NCBI GenBank assembly: GCA_963791295.1
Contig: CAWBRY010000005.1
Coordinates: forward strand, 124,001-188,000
Source of the DNA: CAWBRY01 sp963791295
Lineage (GTDB): Bacteria; Bacteroidota; Bacteroidia; Chitinophagales; Chitinophagaceae
Reading direction: 5' to 3'
Length of the DNA: 64,000 bases
The notes beneath the pieces were generated by a model, which was given only the letters and a program-made list of their open reading frames with translations, was not told where the DNA came from and made no database searches. Positions 1 to 7,585 of the stretch are shown piece by piece. Position 1 is the first letter of the stretch, and each line of letters begins with the position of its first letter. The position numbers were made by a program, and so were the translations under genes.

Positions 1-1281
1 AGCACCAATGGTGACACACACCTGGGTGGAGACGATTTCGATAAGGTGATCATGGATTGGTTGGCGGATGAATTCAAGAAAGATGAGGCGATCGATCTGC
101 GCAAAGACCCTATGGCATTACAGCGTCTGAAAGAATCTGCCGAAAAAGCTAAAGTGGAATTATCATCTTCCAGCGAGACTGAAATCAACCTTCCCTATAT
201 TACTGCAGTCGACGGAGTGCCCAAGCACCTGGTAAAGAAATTAAGTCGTTCGAAATTTGAACAACTAGCGGATAAATTATTTGCGCGTTGCTTAAAGCCT
301 TGCGAAGCGGCCCTGAAAGATGCCGGTCTATCGACATCTCAAATAGATGAGGTGATCCTTGTGGGAGGTTCTACGCGCATCCCTAAAGTACAAGAGTTGG
401 TAGAGAAATTTTTTGGAAAGAAGCCCAACAGGGGCGTGAATCCTGATGAAGTGGTTGCTGTGGGAGCGGCGATACAGGGTGCGGTTCTGACGGGAGAAGT
501 GAAAGATGTATTGTTGCTGGATGTGACTCCACTTTCTTTAGGCATAGAAACTATGGGAAGTGTGATGACTACTTTGATCCCGTCCAACACAACAATTCCA
601 ACAAAAAAATCAGAAGTCTTTTCAACAGCCAGCGACAATCAACCTGGTGTCCAAATACACGTGATGCAGGGTGAGCGACCCATGGCTAAAGACAATAAGA
701 GCCTGGGTATGTTTAATCTCGATGGCATTCCGCCTGCTCCGAGAGGTGTTCCCCAAATTGAAGTGATTTTTGATATTGATGCGAACGGCATTCTCCATGT
801 GACGGCTAAGGATAAGGGGACTGGCAAAGAACAAAAGATCCACATCGAAGCCGGAAGCGGTCTGAACAAAGACGAGGTGGAAAGAATGAAGAACGAAGCG
901 AAGGCCAACGAAGCCTCCGATAAGCTTGAAAGAGAAAAGGTGGATAAATTAAATATGGCAGACAGCCTTGTATTCCAGACCGAGAAACAATTAAAAGAAT
1001 ATGCCGATAAGATTCCGGCGGACAAGAAAGCCACAATTGAGACGGCACTGGCCAAACTCAAGGAGGCACACAAAGCCCAGGATCTTGGGACGGTTGATTC
1101 AGCGATGCAGGAATTGAATGCTGCATGGACGGCGGCCAGCCAGGATATGTACAATTCAACACAATCCGCCGGTCCGGACGGCCAGGGTAATCAGCAGCAG
1201 GGACCGGAACAGCCTCATACCGAAGAGGCCCAAACCGGTGGCGATAACGTCACAGATGTCCCTTACGAAGAGGTGAAGTAA
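1..1281 (+). CDS. dnaK: Chaperone DnaK (Hsp70), C-terminal part, 5' end outside window
   Basis: ATP-dependent cytoplasmic Hsp70 chaperone working with DnaJ and GrpE. The frame is open from base 1 and begins inside the nucleotide-binding domain with the motif NGDTHLGGDDFD, so the start lies upstream of the window. The phosphate-loop signature ILVGGSTRIPKVQ, the interdomain linker region (VLLLDVTPLSLGIE), the beta-sandwich substrate-binding domain and the helical lid follow in the usual order. The tail is rich in Gln, Gly and Pro and ends in VTDVPYEEVK, matching the EEVK-type tail of bacterial DnaK. A rho-independent terminator follows about 20 bp after the stop. About the first third of the protein is missing only because of the window edge. 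Identity is essentially certain. Confidence 0.98.
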   Translation, partial: STNGDTHLGGDDFDKVIMDWLADEFKKDEAIDLRKDPMALQRLKESAEKAKVELSSSSETEINLPYITAVDGVPKHLVKKLSRSKFEQLADKLFARCLKPCEAALKDAGLSTSQIDEVILVGGSTRIPKVQELVEKFFGKKPNRGVNPDEVVAVGAAIQGAVLTGEVKDVLLLDVTPLSLGIETMGSVMTTLIPSNTTIPTKKSEVFSTASDNQPGVQIHVMQGERPMAKDNKSLGMFNLDGIPPAPRGVPQIEVIFDIDANGILHVTAKDKGTGKEQKIHIEAGSGLNKDEVERMKNEAKANEASDKLEREKVDKLNMADSLVFQTEKQLKEYADKIPADKKATIETALAKLKEAHKAQDLGTVDSAMQELNAAWTAASQDMYNSTQSAGPDGQGNQQQGPEQPHTEEAQTGGDNVTDVPYEEVK

Positions 1282-1299
1282 TTAAGTAAAATTCAAGAT

Positions 1300-1331
1300 A
1301 AAAGCCTTCCAGAAATGTGAAGGCTTTTTTG
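1300..1331 (+). terminator. Rho-independent terminator of dnaK
   Basis: Stem AAAGCCTTC (1301-1309) pairs with GAAGGCTTT (1319-1327) around a short loop and is followed by a T run. It lies about 20 bp after the dnaK stop codon. Confidence 0.85.
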
Positions 1332-1422
1332 ATTATTAATCATTAATTATTGATTATTATTGAAATTTTACTAAGACTTAAAGGAAAAAAATAATTAATA
1401 ATTAATAATCAATAATCAATTG
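1331..1422. repeat. AT-rich inverted repeat of ATTAAT/TTGATTATT units
   Basis: The arms consist almost only of A and T. ATTGATTATTA at 1349-1359 is exactly complementary to TAATAATCAAT at 1403-1413, and the surrounding sequence is degenerate copies of the same unit. A shorter stretch of the same flavour occurs at about 5503-5530, downstream of malQ. It lies between the dnaK terminator and the promoter of the next gene. Function unknown. Confidence 0.55.
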
Positions 1423-1463
1423 TTAATGTGTGCGTTACGAGGCTTCTTTTCTTCCTATTACTG

Positions 1464-1494
1464 TTGGAACATTGAATAAAAATGATTAGTTTTG
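1464..1494 (+). promoter_or_regulatory. Bacteroidota-type promoter for the 63-aa gene
   Basis: A TTG at 1464-1466 and TAGTTTTG at 1487-1494 (consensus TAnnTTTG) are separated by 20 bp, the expected arrangement for the primary sigma factor of this phylum. The predicted transcript would begin near 1501 and carry a leader of about 125 nt before the ATG at 1628. Confidence 0.6.
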
Positions 1495-1502
1495 CATCAC
1501 GA

Positions 1503-1595
1503 TTTTGAGCATTGTAACAGTACTTTACAAACAGGCGATTTAGTTCGACACTTCTTCTAACGATTCTTGGTGTTTTTCTCCTCTGTTGCTCAAAA
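1503..1595 (+). other. Structured mRNA leader (long-range stem)
   Basis: TTTTGAGCA at 1503-1511 is a perfect 9-bp complement of TGCTCAAAA at 1587-1595, closing a 75-nt loop region. Inside it, TTGTAA (1512-1517) pairs with TTACAA (1525-1530). The stem begins at the predicted transcription start and ends about 30 nt before the ATG of the 63-aa gene, so it could be a regulatory leader. No known riboswitch class is recognised. Confidence 0.4.
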
Positions 1596-1627
1596 ATATT
1601 TTGTAACCACTTAAATTTTAAATAATC

Positions 1628-1819
1628 ATGAAAAGTGATGTAATGCCTTCTATTGTCCAAATTGAACCAGAATTATTAAAAAACCTGGTAAAGGAAGTAA
1701 AGGAGACCGTTGCGGTGGATCCGAATCCCGCTTCAGTCAGAAAACCATCTTTCGGAATTGCAGACCTCTGGAATATCCGCAGGAATGCCAGGACTTGCGC
1801 TAGTTTTATCGGACGATAA
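1628..1819 (+). CDS. Small orphan protein of 63 aa
   Basis: I do not recognise a characterised family. The product has an acidic, helical-looking N-terminal half (about residues 8-30, with PELLKNLVKEVKETVA) and a C-terminal half starting near residue 38 that holds FGIADLWNI followed by an Arg-rich tail ending RTCASFIGR. There is no signal peptide or membrane segment. The gene stands alone: it has its own promoter, a 125-nt leader with a 9-bp closing stem and a strong terminator 50 bp after the stop, which argues that the ORF is real. Whether the functional product is the peptide or the RNA is open. Possible roles include a peptide precursor or a small regulator, but nothing in the neighbourhood decides this. 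Confidence 0.6.
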   Translation: MKSDVMPSIVQIEPELLKNLVKEVKETVAVDPNPASVRKPSFGIADLWNIRRNARTCASFIGR

Positions 1820-1867
1820 TTATATAAATATTATCTGACCCCTCTGAAGGCGCAAACGAATGAAACA

Positions 1868-1903
1868 AAATGCCGGAAGGACAAAGTCCAACCGGCATTT
1901 CTA
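1868..1903. terminator. Bidirectional terminator
   Basis: AAATGCCGG (1868-1876) pairs with CCGGCATTT (1892-1900), with an inner GGAC/GTCC stem (1879-1882/1886-1889). A-rich sequence precedes it and T-rich sequence follows it, so it can serve both the 63-aa gene on plus and the YqaE/Pmp3-type gene on minus. Confidence 0.8.
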
Positions 1904-1922
1904 TTTCTTATATATCCTGTGA

Positions 1923-2336
1923 TTAATTGTCGCCAAGTATGATGACCAGCGCGTAAATAACACCTGGTAACCAGAACAGAAGTGTGAGCAGCAAGCTTAT
2001 CCAAAAGCGATTGTTGATCTCTCCTTCATGTAGGTAAACGGCGAGCGGCGGTAAAAGAATGGCCAATATAACCAGCAAAAGTGTGTTAGTGTCCGATGCC
2101 TTCCCGGCTCTTTTGTCTGCTTTGAAATTTTTTATTTCCTTTTTCGCATCTTTAATTCTGTCCTTTCGTTCTTTCTTACTCAATGCCTTGAGTTCAGCCA
2201 CGGCCGCTTTAACCTTTGCAGGATCGGGCTCTATACTGGTAGCAGCGGGAGAACTAACGAGGATACTGCCGAAAGAAGGATTGAAGTTGGTACTTATAGC
2301 AAGAATTGCTATCAATAAAAAAATATTCTTTCTCAT
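1923..2336 (-). CDS. YqaE/Pmp3-family membrane protein with signal peptide
   Basis: 137 aa. Residues 1 to about 24 form a signal peptide. A charged Lys/Glu-rich linker follows (about 45-80; KKERKDRIKDAKKEIKNFK). The C-terminal 50 residues contain two hydrophobic helices with the Pmp3 signature LAILLPPLAVYLHEG and a WLPGVIYALVIIL end. Pmp3/YqaE proteins are small membrane proteins tied to membrane potential and stress in other organisms. The long N-terminal extension is not part of the minimal 50-60 aa Pmp3 unit. Transcription ends at the shared terminator at 1868-1903. Family assignment is firm, physiological role is not. Confidence 0.85.
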   Translation of the reverse strand: MRKNIFLLIAILAISTNFNPSFGSILVSSPAATSIEPDPAKVKAAVAELKALSKKERKDRIKDAKKEIKNFKADKRAGKASDTNTLLLVILAILLPPLAVYLHEGEINNRFWISLLLTLLFWLPGVIYALVIILGDN

Positions 2337-2442
2337 AGCTGGGGGTTTTAGCTGTCTTAAATAGTTAGATAATTAAATGATGGTATTCAAATCATGTGCC
2401 GATCATTCAAAGTTATATGACCACGAGGCAGATCGTTTACGT

Positions 2443-2598
2443 TTACATCAGGTCCATCGCTTTCACAAACGAAGTAGTAACAAAGGGTAGAAGCAGGGTC
2501 AGCCATTCCCAGTGAGTATAGATCGCGAATATCAAAGCTGCGGTAGAAGCTAAAAACAAGACCCAATAGAAACCTTTATATTTCTTCTGTTGTTCCAT
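2443..2598 (-). CDS. Small membrane protein of 51 aa
   Basis: A short ORF reading from ATG at 2598 to TAA at 2443. The N-terminus is basic (MEQQKKYKG), followed by a hydrophobic helix from about residue 11 to 27 (FYWVLFLASTAALIFAIY) and a second hydrophobic stretch at about 31-45 (EWLTLLLPFV). It lies upstream of, and in the same direction as, the YqaE/Pmp3-type gene, about 106 bp apart, so the two may share a transcript. I cannot name a family. Clean two-helix hydropathy supports it as real. Confidence 0.55.
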   Translation of the reverse strand: MEQQKKYKGFYWVLFLASTAALIFAIYTHWEWLTLLLPFVTTSFVKAMDLM

Positions 2599-2802
2599 GT
2601 CCTAATGATTTATTGCAAAAATAAGCGGGCACCCGTGATTCTAGAAAATTGTTTTCCAACCATACAGAGGAATTTATTCCCCATTTGGCTAGAAGAATGT
2701 TTTAAATAATACTAGGAACATTGATTGCTTTTTTTATATTGTGCTGGCAATGTGTTCATCACACACGATAGGCGACGACTTTACGAACTAATGATTGCGA
2801 TG

Positions 2803-5506
2803 AAGCTTCAGTTTTATCTCCGTTTCTACACCCACTACGGGCAGACTCTATGGGTCAGCGGAAATACCGATGAATTTGGTAACGATGATCCTTCGCAGGC
2901 GCTTCCTATGGAATATCTGAATGAAGAATTTTGGTTTCTCAGCCTGGACATCAAGCGCAAGAAAATTCAGGATAATATCCGGTATAAATATTTTTTAAAG
3001 AATAAAGAAGGCGAATGGATTGCTGAATGGGGCAGCGACCGAACCATCGATGCTATAGGCAAGGAGGTGAATGAAGTTCAGCTTGTCGACACATGGAACC
3101 ATGCCGGGGAGTTTGAAAACGCATTTTTTACTGCTCCCTTTAAGGAGGTGCTTTTAAGATCAAACAAGCCAAAAACGGCTTCGCGAACCAACAAGAACGT
3201 AACTCACATCTTTAGGGTCAAGGCCCCTCTACTTCAAAAGCAACAAACGCTCTGCCTTTCAGGTAGCGGTCCGATACTTGGAGATTGGTCTGAAGACAAC
3301 AGTGTCGCTATGACCAGGGAGGGTGATTGGTGGACGGCGAGGCTGGATCTATCAGAAGCCGGTTTCCCTCTTGCATATAAATATGGTATCGGCGATGACG
3401 AGAAAAAGATTCCTGTAACTTATGAAAATGGCGACAATCGGCTCCTTTACAGCGATTCTGCAAAGAAAAAAATAACGATCCTTCACGATGGGTTTATTCA
3501 TTTACCAAATAATACATGGAAAGGGGCTGGCGTTGCGATCCCGGTTTTCAGTCTGCGTAGCAAAAAAAGTTTTGGCGTAGGAGAGTTTAATGATATCAAA
3601 TTATTGGTTGACTGGGCAAAAGAAGCGGGATTGAAACTGATCCAGATACTGCCGATCAATGATACGATAGCCACCAATACCTGGATGGATTCATATCCTT
3701 ATGCAGCCATCTCCGCATTTGCATTGCATCCGCTATATATCAACCTGGCAAAGGTGGCCGGGAAAAAACATGCGGAAAAGGTCGGATCATTGAAAAAGAA
3801 ACAAAAACAACTGAATGACCTGCCTGAAGTGGATTATGAGGAGGTGATCCGCTTCAAAATGGCAATGCTGAAAGAGCTTTACGAAGTAATGGGTAAGGAT
3901 TGTTTTGAATCAGAAGATTACAAGAAGTTTTTTGAAGAGAATAAGCATTGGCTTCAGCCCTATGCTGCTTTTTGTTATTTCAGGGATAAATATGGCACTT
4001 CTCATTTTGAAGAATGGAAAACGAACGGAGTTTATGACAAAGACGAGATTGATAAATTATGGATCGCCAAATCAAGTTCTATTAAAGAATATTAGCTTTT
4101 ATTACTTTATTCAATATCATCTGCATCTGCAATTGAAAGAAGCGGCGGACTATGCTCATAAAAAAGGGATCGTTTTGAAAGGAGATATTCCCATCGGCAT
4201 TTATCGTTATGGCTGTGATGCCTGGGTGGCTCCGGAACTATACAATATGAATGACAGGCCGGTGCGCCTCCTGATGATTTCACACCTGTTGGTCAGAACT
4301 GGGGATTTCCAACATACAACTGGAAACGAATGCAGGAAGATGGGTTTGCCTGGTGGAAGCAGCGATTTGAGCAAATGAGTGATTATTTCGATGCCTTTCG
4401 TATAGATCATATACTTGGCTTCTTCCGCATCTGGAGCATCCCATCACATGCCGATGCAGGGCATCATGGGACATTTTGTTCCTTGCATTCCCGTGCATTA
4501 TGTTGAATTTGGTGAAAACGGGATCTGGTTTGATGAACAGCGTTATTGCAAACCATTTATCACGGATGATGTATCTGAATGAGATATTTGGTGACATGCT
4601 GATAAAGTAAAGAGCTGAATTCCTGGTCCCGAATGAGTCTGGAGGCTATGATCTGAAGCCTGAGATTTGAAACCCAGCGAAGGTAGAAAATCATTTTGCG
4701 GGACAACTTCGAATCGGAAGAAAATGAACACTCAAACTGGGATTGTATGAACTTATCTCCAATGTTATATTCTTTAAACAGGAAGATTCACAAGGACAGG
4801 AATTTCATTTCCGGATCTCTATGGAAAAAACTCTTTCCTTTAAATACCTGATTCCGCATGTGCAGGAAAAACTCAAGGCGCTTTACATCAATTATTTTTA
4901 TCGCCGGCAGGATGAGTTCTGGAAAAAGGAAGCGATGCAAGAAATTGCCATCGTTAAAGGAGGCCACCAATATGCTTATTTGTGGTGAAGACCTGGGTAT
5001 GGTTCCGCATTGTGTTCCGGAAGTAATGAAGCAACTTGGGATTCTAAGCCTGGAGATCCAGCGAATGCCAAAAGATCCGGCCAAAGAATTCTTTCATCCA
5101 ATGATGCGCCTTATCTATCGGTGATCACTCCATCCACGCATGATATGAGCACCGTTCGTGGCTGGTGGGAAGAGAACCGTGAAAGAACTCAGCATTTTTA
5201 TAATCATCATTCTGGGTCAATGGGGTGATGCGCCTGTCTTTTGCGAATCCTGGGTTAACAGGGCCGTCATATTGCAACATTTATATTCCCCTGCCATGTG
5301 GAGCATATTCCAAATGCAGGATATATTGGGCATGAGTGAAACATTGCGACGCGAAAACCCACAGGAAGAAAGGATCAATAATCCTGCAAACCCGAAAAAT
5401 TACTGGCGATACCGAATGCATATCCCCCTGGAAGAACTTGATCAGACAAGTGGAGTTCAACAAGGAATTGAAGGATTATGTAGTTCATAGTGGACGGAAC
5501 CAATAA
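2803..5506 (+). pseudogene. malQ: 4-alpha-glucanotransferase (amylomaltase, GH77), frameshifted
   Basis: MalQ transfers alpha-1,4-glucan segments during maltodextrin and glycogen metabolism. The start at 2803 (MKLQFYLRFYTHYGQ) fits the family; an ATG at 2791 is an alternative. Two starch-binding CBM20-like domains (about residues 1-110 and 130-240) precede the GH77 barrel (WKGAGVAIPVFSLR, then SFGVGEFNDIKLLVDWA). The frame is intact to about 4090 and then moves repeatedly between all three frames (for example near 4090, 4254, 4455, 4570-4740, 4955, 5100, 5185 and 5445). Read across the shifts, the protein continues to its normal end, VVHSGRNQ. The expected nucleophile region (DAFRIDHILGF), acid/base region (CGEDLG) and the third acidic site (PSTHDMSTVRGWWEE) are all still encoded. 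This looks more like clustered sequence errors than an old pseudogene. Confidence 0.8.
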
Positions 5507-5560
5507 TTAATAACTAATAACTCAATTAATCAACATTCGCACTTTTATCAGCAAATCCGC

Positions 5561-6592
5561 ATGAATTGCTCTTATTTCCCTTTCAATCCTCAAATTCCGG
5601 CATCCCTTTACCATTTCCAAAGGAACCAAGACACATCAGCCCACCTTGATAGTAGAACTTGAACATTTCGGGTTAAAAGGATATGGAGAAGCGCCGGCAA
5701 TCACCTATTACAATATTACCGGTTGAAAAAATGATGGAAGACCTGGAACGCAAAGAAGCAGGTACGTTGAAAAATTTGCGTTCACCGAACCGGAACGTTA
5801 CTGGCATTATCTCCATCATTTATTTCCACAAAATCCTTTTCTGGTATGTGCACTGGATATCGCAGCCTGGGACCTATATGGAAAAATGAGACAAAAAAGC
5901 TGTATGAACTATGGAATGGAGATATCTCCAAAAACCCAATGACCGATTATACGATCGGCATAGATACACCACGAAAAAATGGTGGACAAGCTGAAAGAAA
6001 AGCCCTGGCCTATTTATAAAATAAAGGTGGGCGGTCAGACGATATAGCAAATGTAAAGACATTGCGGGAAAATACAGATGCAATACTGCGAGTCGATGCC
6101 AATGCAGGATGGGATCTGGAAACAGCACTCGAGATCATTCCGCAATTAAAAGACCTGGGTGTTGAATTCATAGAGCAGCCACTTGCCAAAGATCAATTGG
6201 GAAGGAATGAAAACATTATATAAAAAATCCTCTTTGCCTTTATTCGCCGATGAAGCCTGTGTATTTGAAGCAGATGTAGAAAAATGCAAGGACCATTTTC
6301 ATGGAATCAATATCAAATTGACAAAATGCAGTGGCATCACGCCCGCTCTTCGAATGATCAAGAAGGCCCGCAGAACTGAATATGCAGGTAATGGTTGGCT
6401 GCATGAACGAATCGACCGTTGGTTCAGCCGCCATCGCCCATTTACTTCCATTCATCGATCATGGTAGATATGGACGGACCTCTTTTACTGGCAGAGGATG
6501 TTGCTACGGGAATTCAATACGATCAGGGAAGGGTCCAATATGGCGAAACTCCCGGCCTGGGTATTCAGTACACAGGATTATATGCGAAGTAA
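5561..6592 (+). pseudogene. Dipeptide (L-Ala-D/L-Glu) epimerase, enolase superfamily, frameshifted
   Basis: Read across several indels, this region encodes an enolase-superfamily enzyme of the muconate lactonizing subgroup, most like L-Ala-D/L-Glu epimerases that recycle murein peptides. The start at 5561 begins MNCSYFPFN. Visible markers are EAPAITYY, CALDIAAWDLYGK, the catalytic lysine pair in KIKVGG, metal ligands in RVDANAGWD, EQPLAKDQ and FADEA, and the lysine in INIKLTKCSG. The C-terminus ends GIQYTGLYAK. Frameshifts occur near 5595, 5700-5770, 5895, 5980, 6045, 6190-6210, 6380 and 6470. All catalytic positions survive, and no in-frame nonsense substitution is needed to explain the breaks. 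The gene follows malQ by about 55 bp. Confidence 0.75.
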
Positions 6593-6651
6593 TTGGGCCG
6601 ATGCCACTGATCTTTTCGTTAATTTCTATAGGATAATGTCCTTTACGGCCT

Positions 6652-6659
6652 TAAATTTG
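6652..6659 (+). promoter_or_regulatory. Promoter -7 element (TAAATTTG)
   Basis: TAAATTTG fits TAnnTTTG and sits about 26 bp upstream of the beta-barrel start at 6685. No clear -33 TTG is seen at the right distance, so this is a partial match. Confidence 0.35.
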
Positions 6660-6684
6660 TACCGGGTTCGGAACTTACCCGAAT

Positions 6685-7569
6685 ATGAAAAGATTTCGTT
6701 TTTTAATAGCCTTCCTTTTTGTTGCCACCAGCATTTTTTCCCAAAGAGTTCATTTGGGCATCTTCGGTGGCTTGTCTGCATATAACGGAGATCTCACAAC
6801 GACTATTTTTCCAAAAAAAGTAACCAATGGTGCTATTGGAATCACAGCCAACTACGAACTGACAGACCAGATCATTATCCGTCCGGGATTGACGTATTCG
6901 GTTATAGGCGGAGCAGATCGATACAGCAGTAAACCAGATCTGGTATTGCGTAATCTCAGTTTTGAAACCAGTCTGCTTGAATTCAGTCTTCTTGGCGAAT
7001 ACTATCTCTTTAATTTATACGAGCGAAAATCATCGCCGTATTTTTTCGCCGGTCTCAGTGTTTTTCATTTTGATCCATACGCATACGATCTTAGTCATCG
7101 GGAAATATTCCTGAAGCCCCTCAGTACCGAAGGCCAGGGAATTGCCGGCTATCCTGATCGCAAGGAATATGGCCTTACTCAGTTTGCAATTCCTGTGGGT
7201 GGTGGGATGAAATTTGCGGTGAATGAAAATCTGCGGATAGGATTGGAAATTGGTTTTCGAAAGTTATTTACCGACTACATTGACGATGTTAGTAAGAATT
7301 ATATTGATCCCACTGACCTACTCAATGCACGAGGTCAGTTAGCACTCGACATGTCATATCGTGGGGACGAAATTGTTGGCGGAAGTTCGAACTATCCCCA
7401 AAAGAGTGTGCAGAGAGGAAATCCAAAGAACAAGGACTCTTATTACTTTATCGGCTTTCACGTCACTTATCGTTTAGGTGCTGGAAATGGAGGTGGGGGT
7501 GGAATCTTTGGAGGTGGCCGCGGCAGCGCAAGAAAAAGCCGCACTGGTTGCCCGGCCAACCCGATGTAA
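6685..7569 (+). CDS. Outer membrane beta-barrel protein (DUF6089-like)
   Basis: 294 aa. A signal peptide (MKRFRFLIAFLFVATSIFSQ) is followed by alternating amphipathic strands with aromatic ends, typical of an eight- to ten-stranded porin-like barrel (HLGIFGGLSAYNGDL, SLLGEYYLFNLYER, GFHVTYRLG). The pattern matches the DUF6089 family of Bacteroidota outer membrane proteins. The last 35 residues form a Gly-rich and basic tail (GGGGGIFGGGRG, then RKSRTGCP). It is followed after 16 bp by ubiD in the same direction, so the two may be cotranscribed without an obvious functional link. Confidence 0.75.
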   Translation: MKRFRFLIAFLFVATSIFSQRVHLGIFGGLSAYNGDLTTTIFPKKVTNGAIGITANYELTDQIIIRPGLTYSVIGGADRYSSKPDLVLRNLSFETSLLEFSLLGEYYLFNLYERKSSPYFFAGLSVFHFDPYAYDLSHREIFLKPLSTEGQGIAGYPDRKEYGLTQFAIPVGGGMKFAVNENLRIGLEIGFRKLFTDYIDDVSKNYIDPTDLLNARGQLALDMSYRGDEIVGGSSNYPQKSVQRGNPKNKDSYYFIGFHVTYRLGAGNGGGGGIFGGGRGSARKSRTGCPANPM

Positions 7570-7585
7570 TTCATTCCACGGATAA

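Noticed and set aside
1409..1660. 83-codon ORF on minus overlapping the structured leader
   Set aside because: It lies antisense to the promoter and leader of the 63-aa gene and its composition fits chance.
2803..6592. malQ and epimerase as true, decayed pseudogenes
   Set aside because: The breaks are indels only, dense in a small interval, and all active-site residues are kept; sequence error is more likely, although it cannot be excluded.
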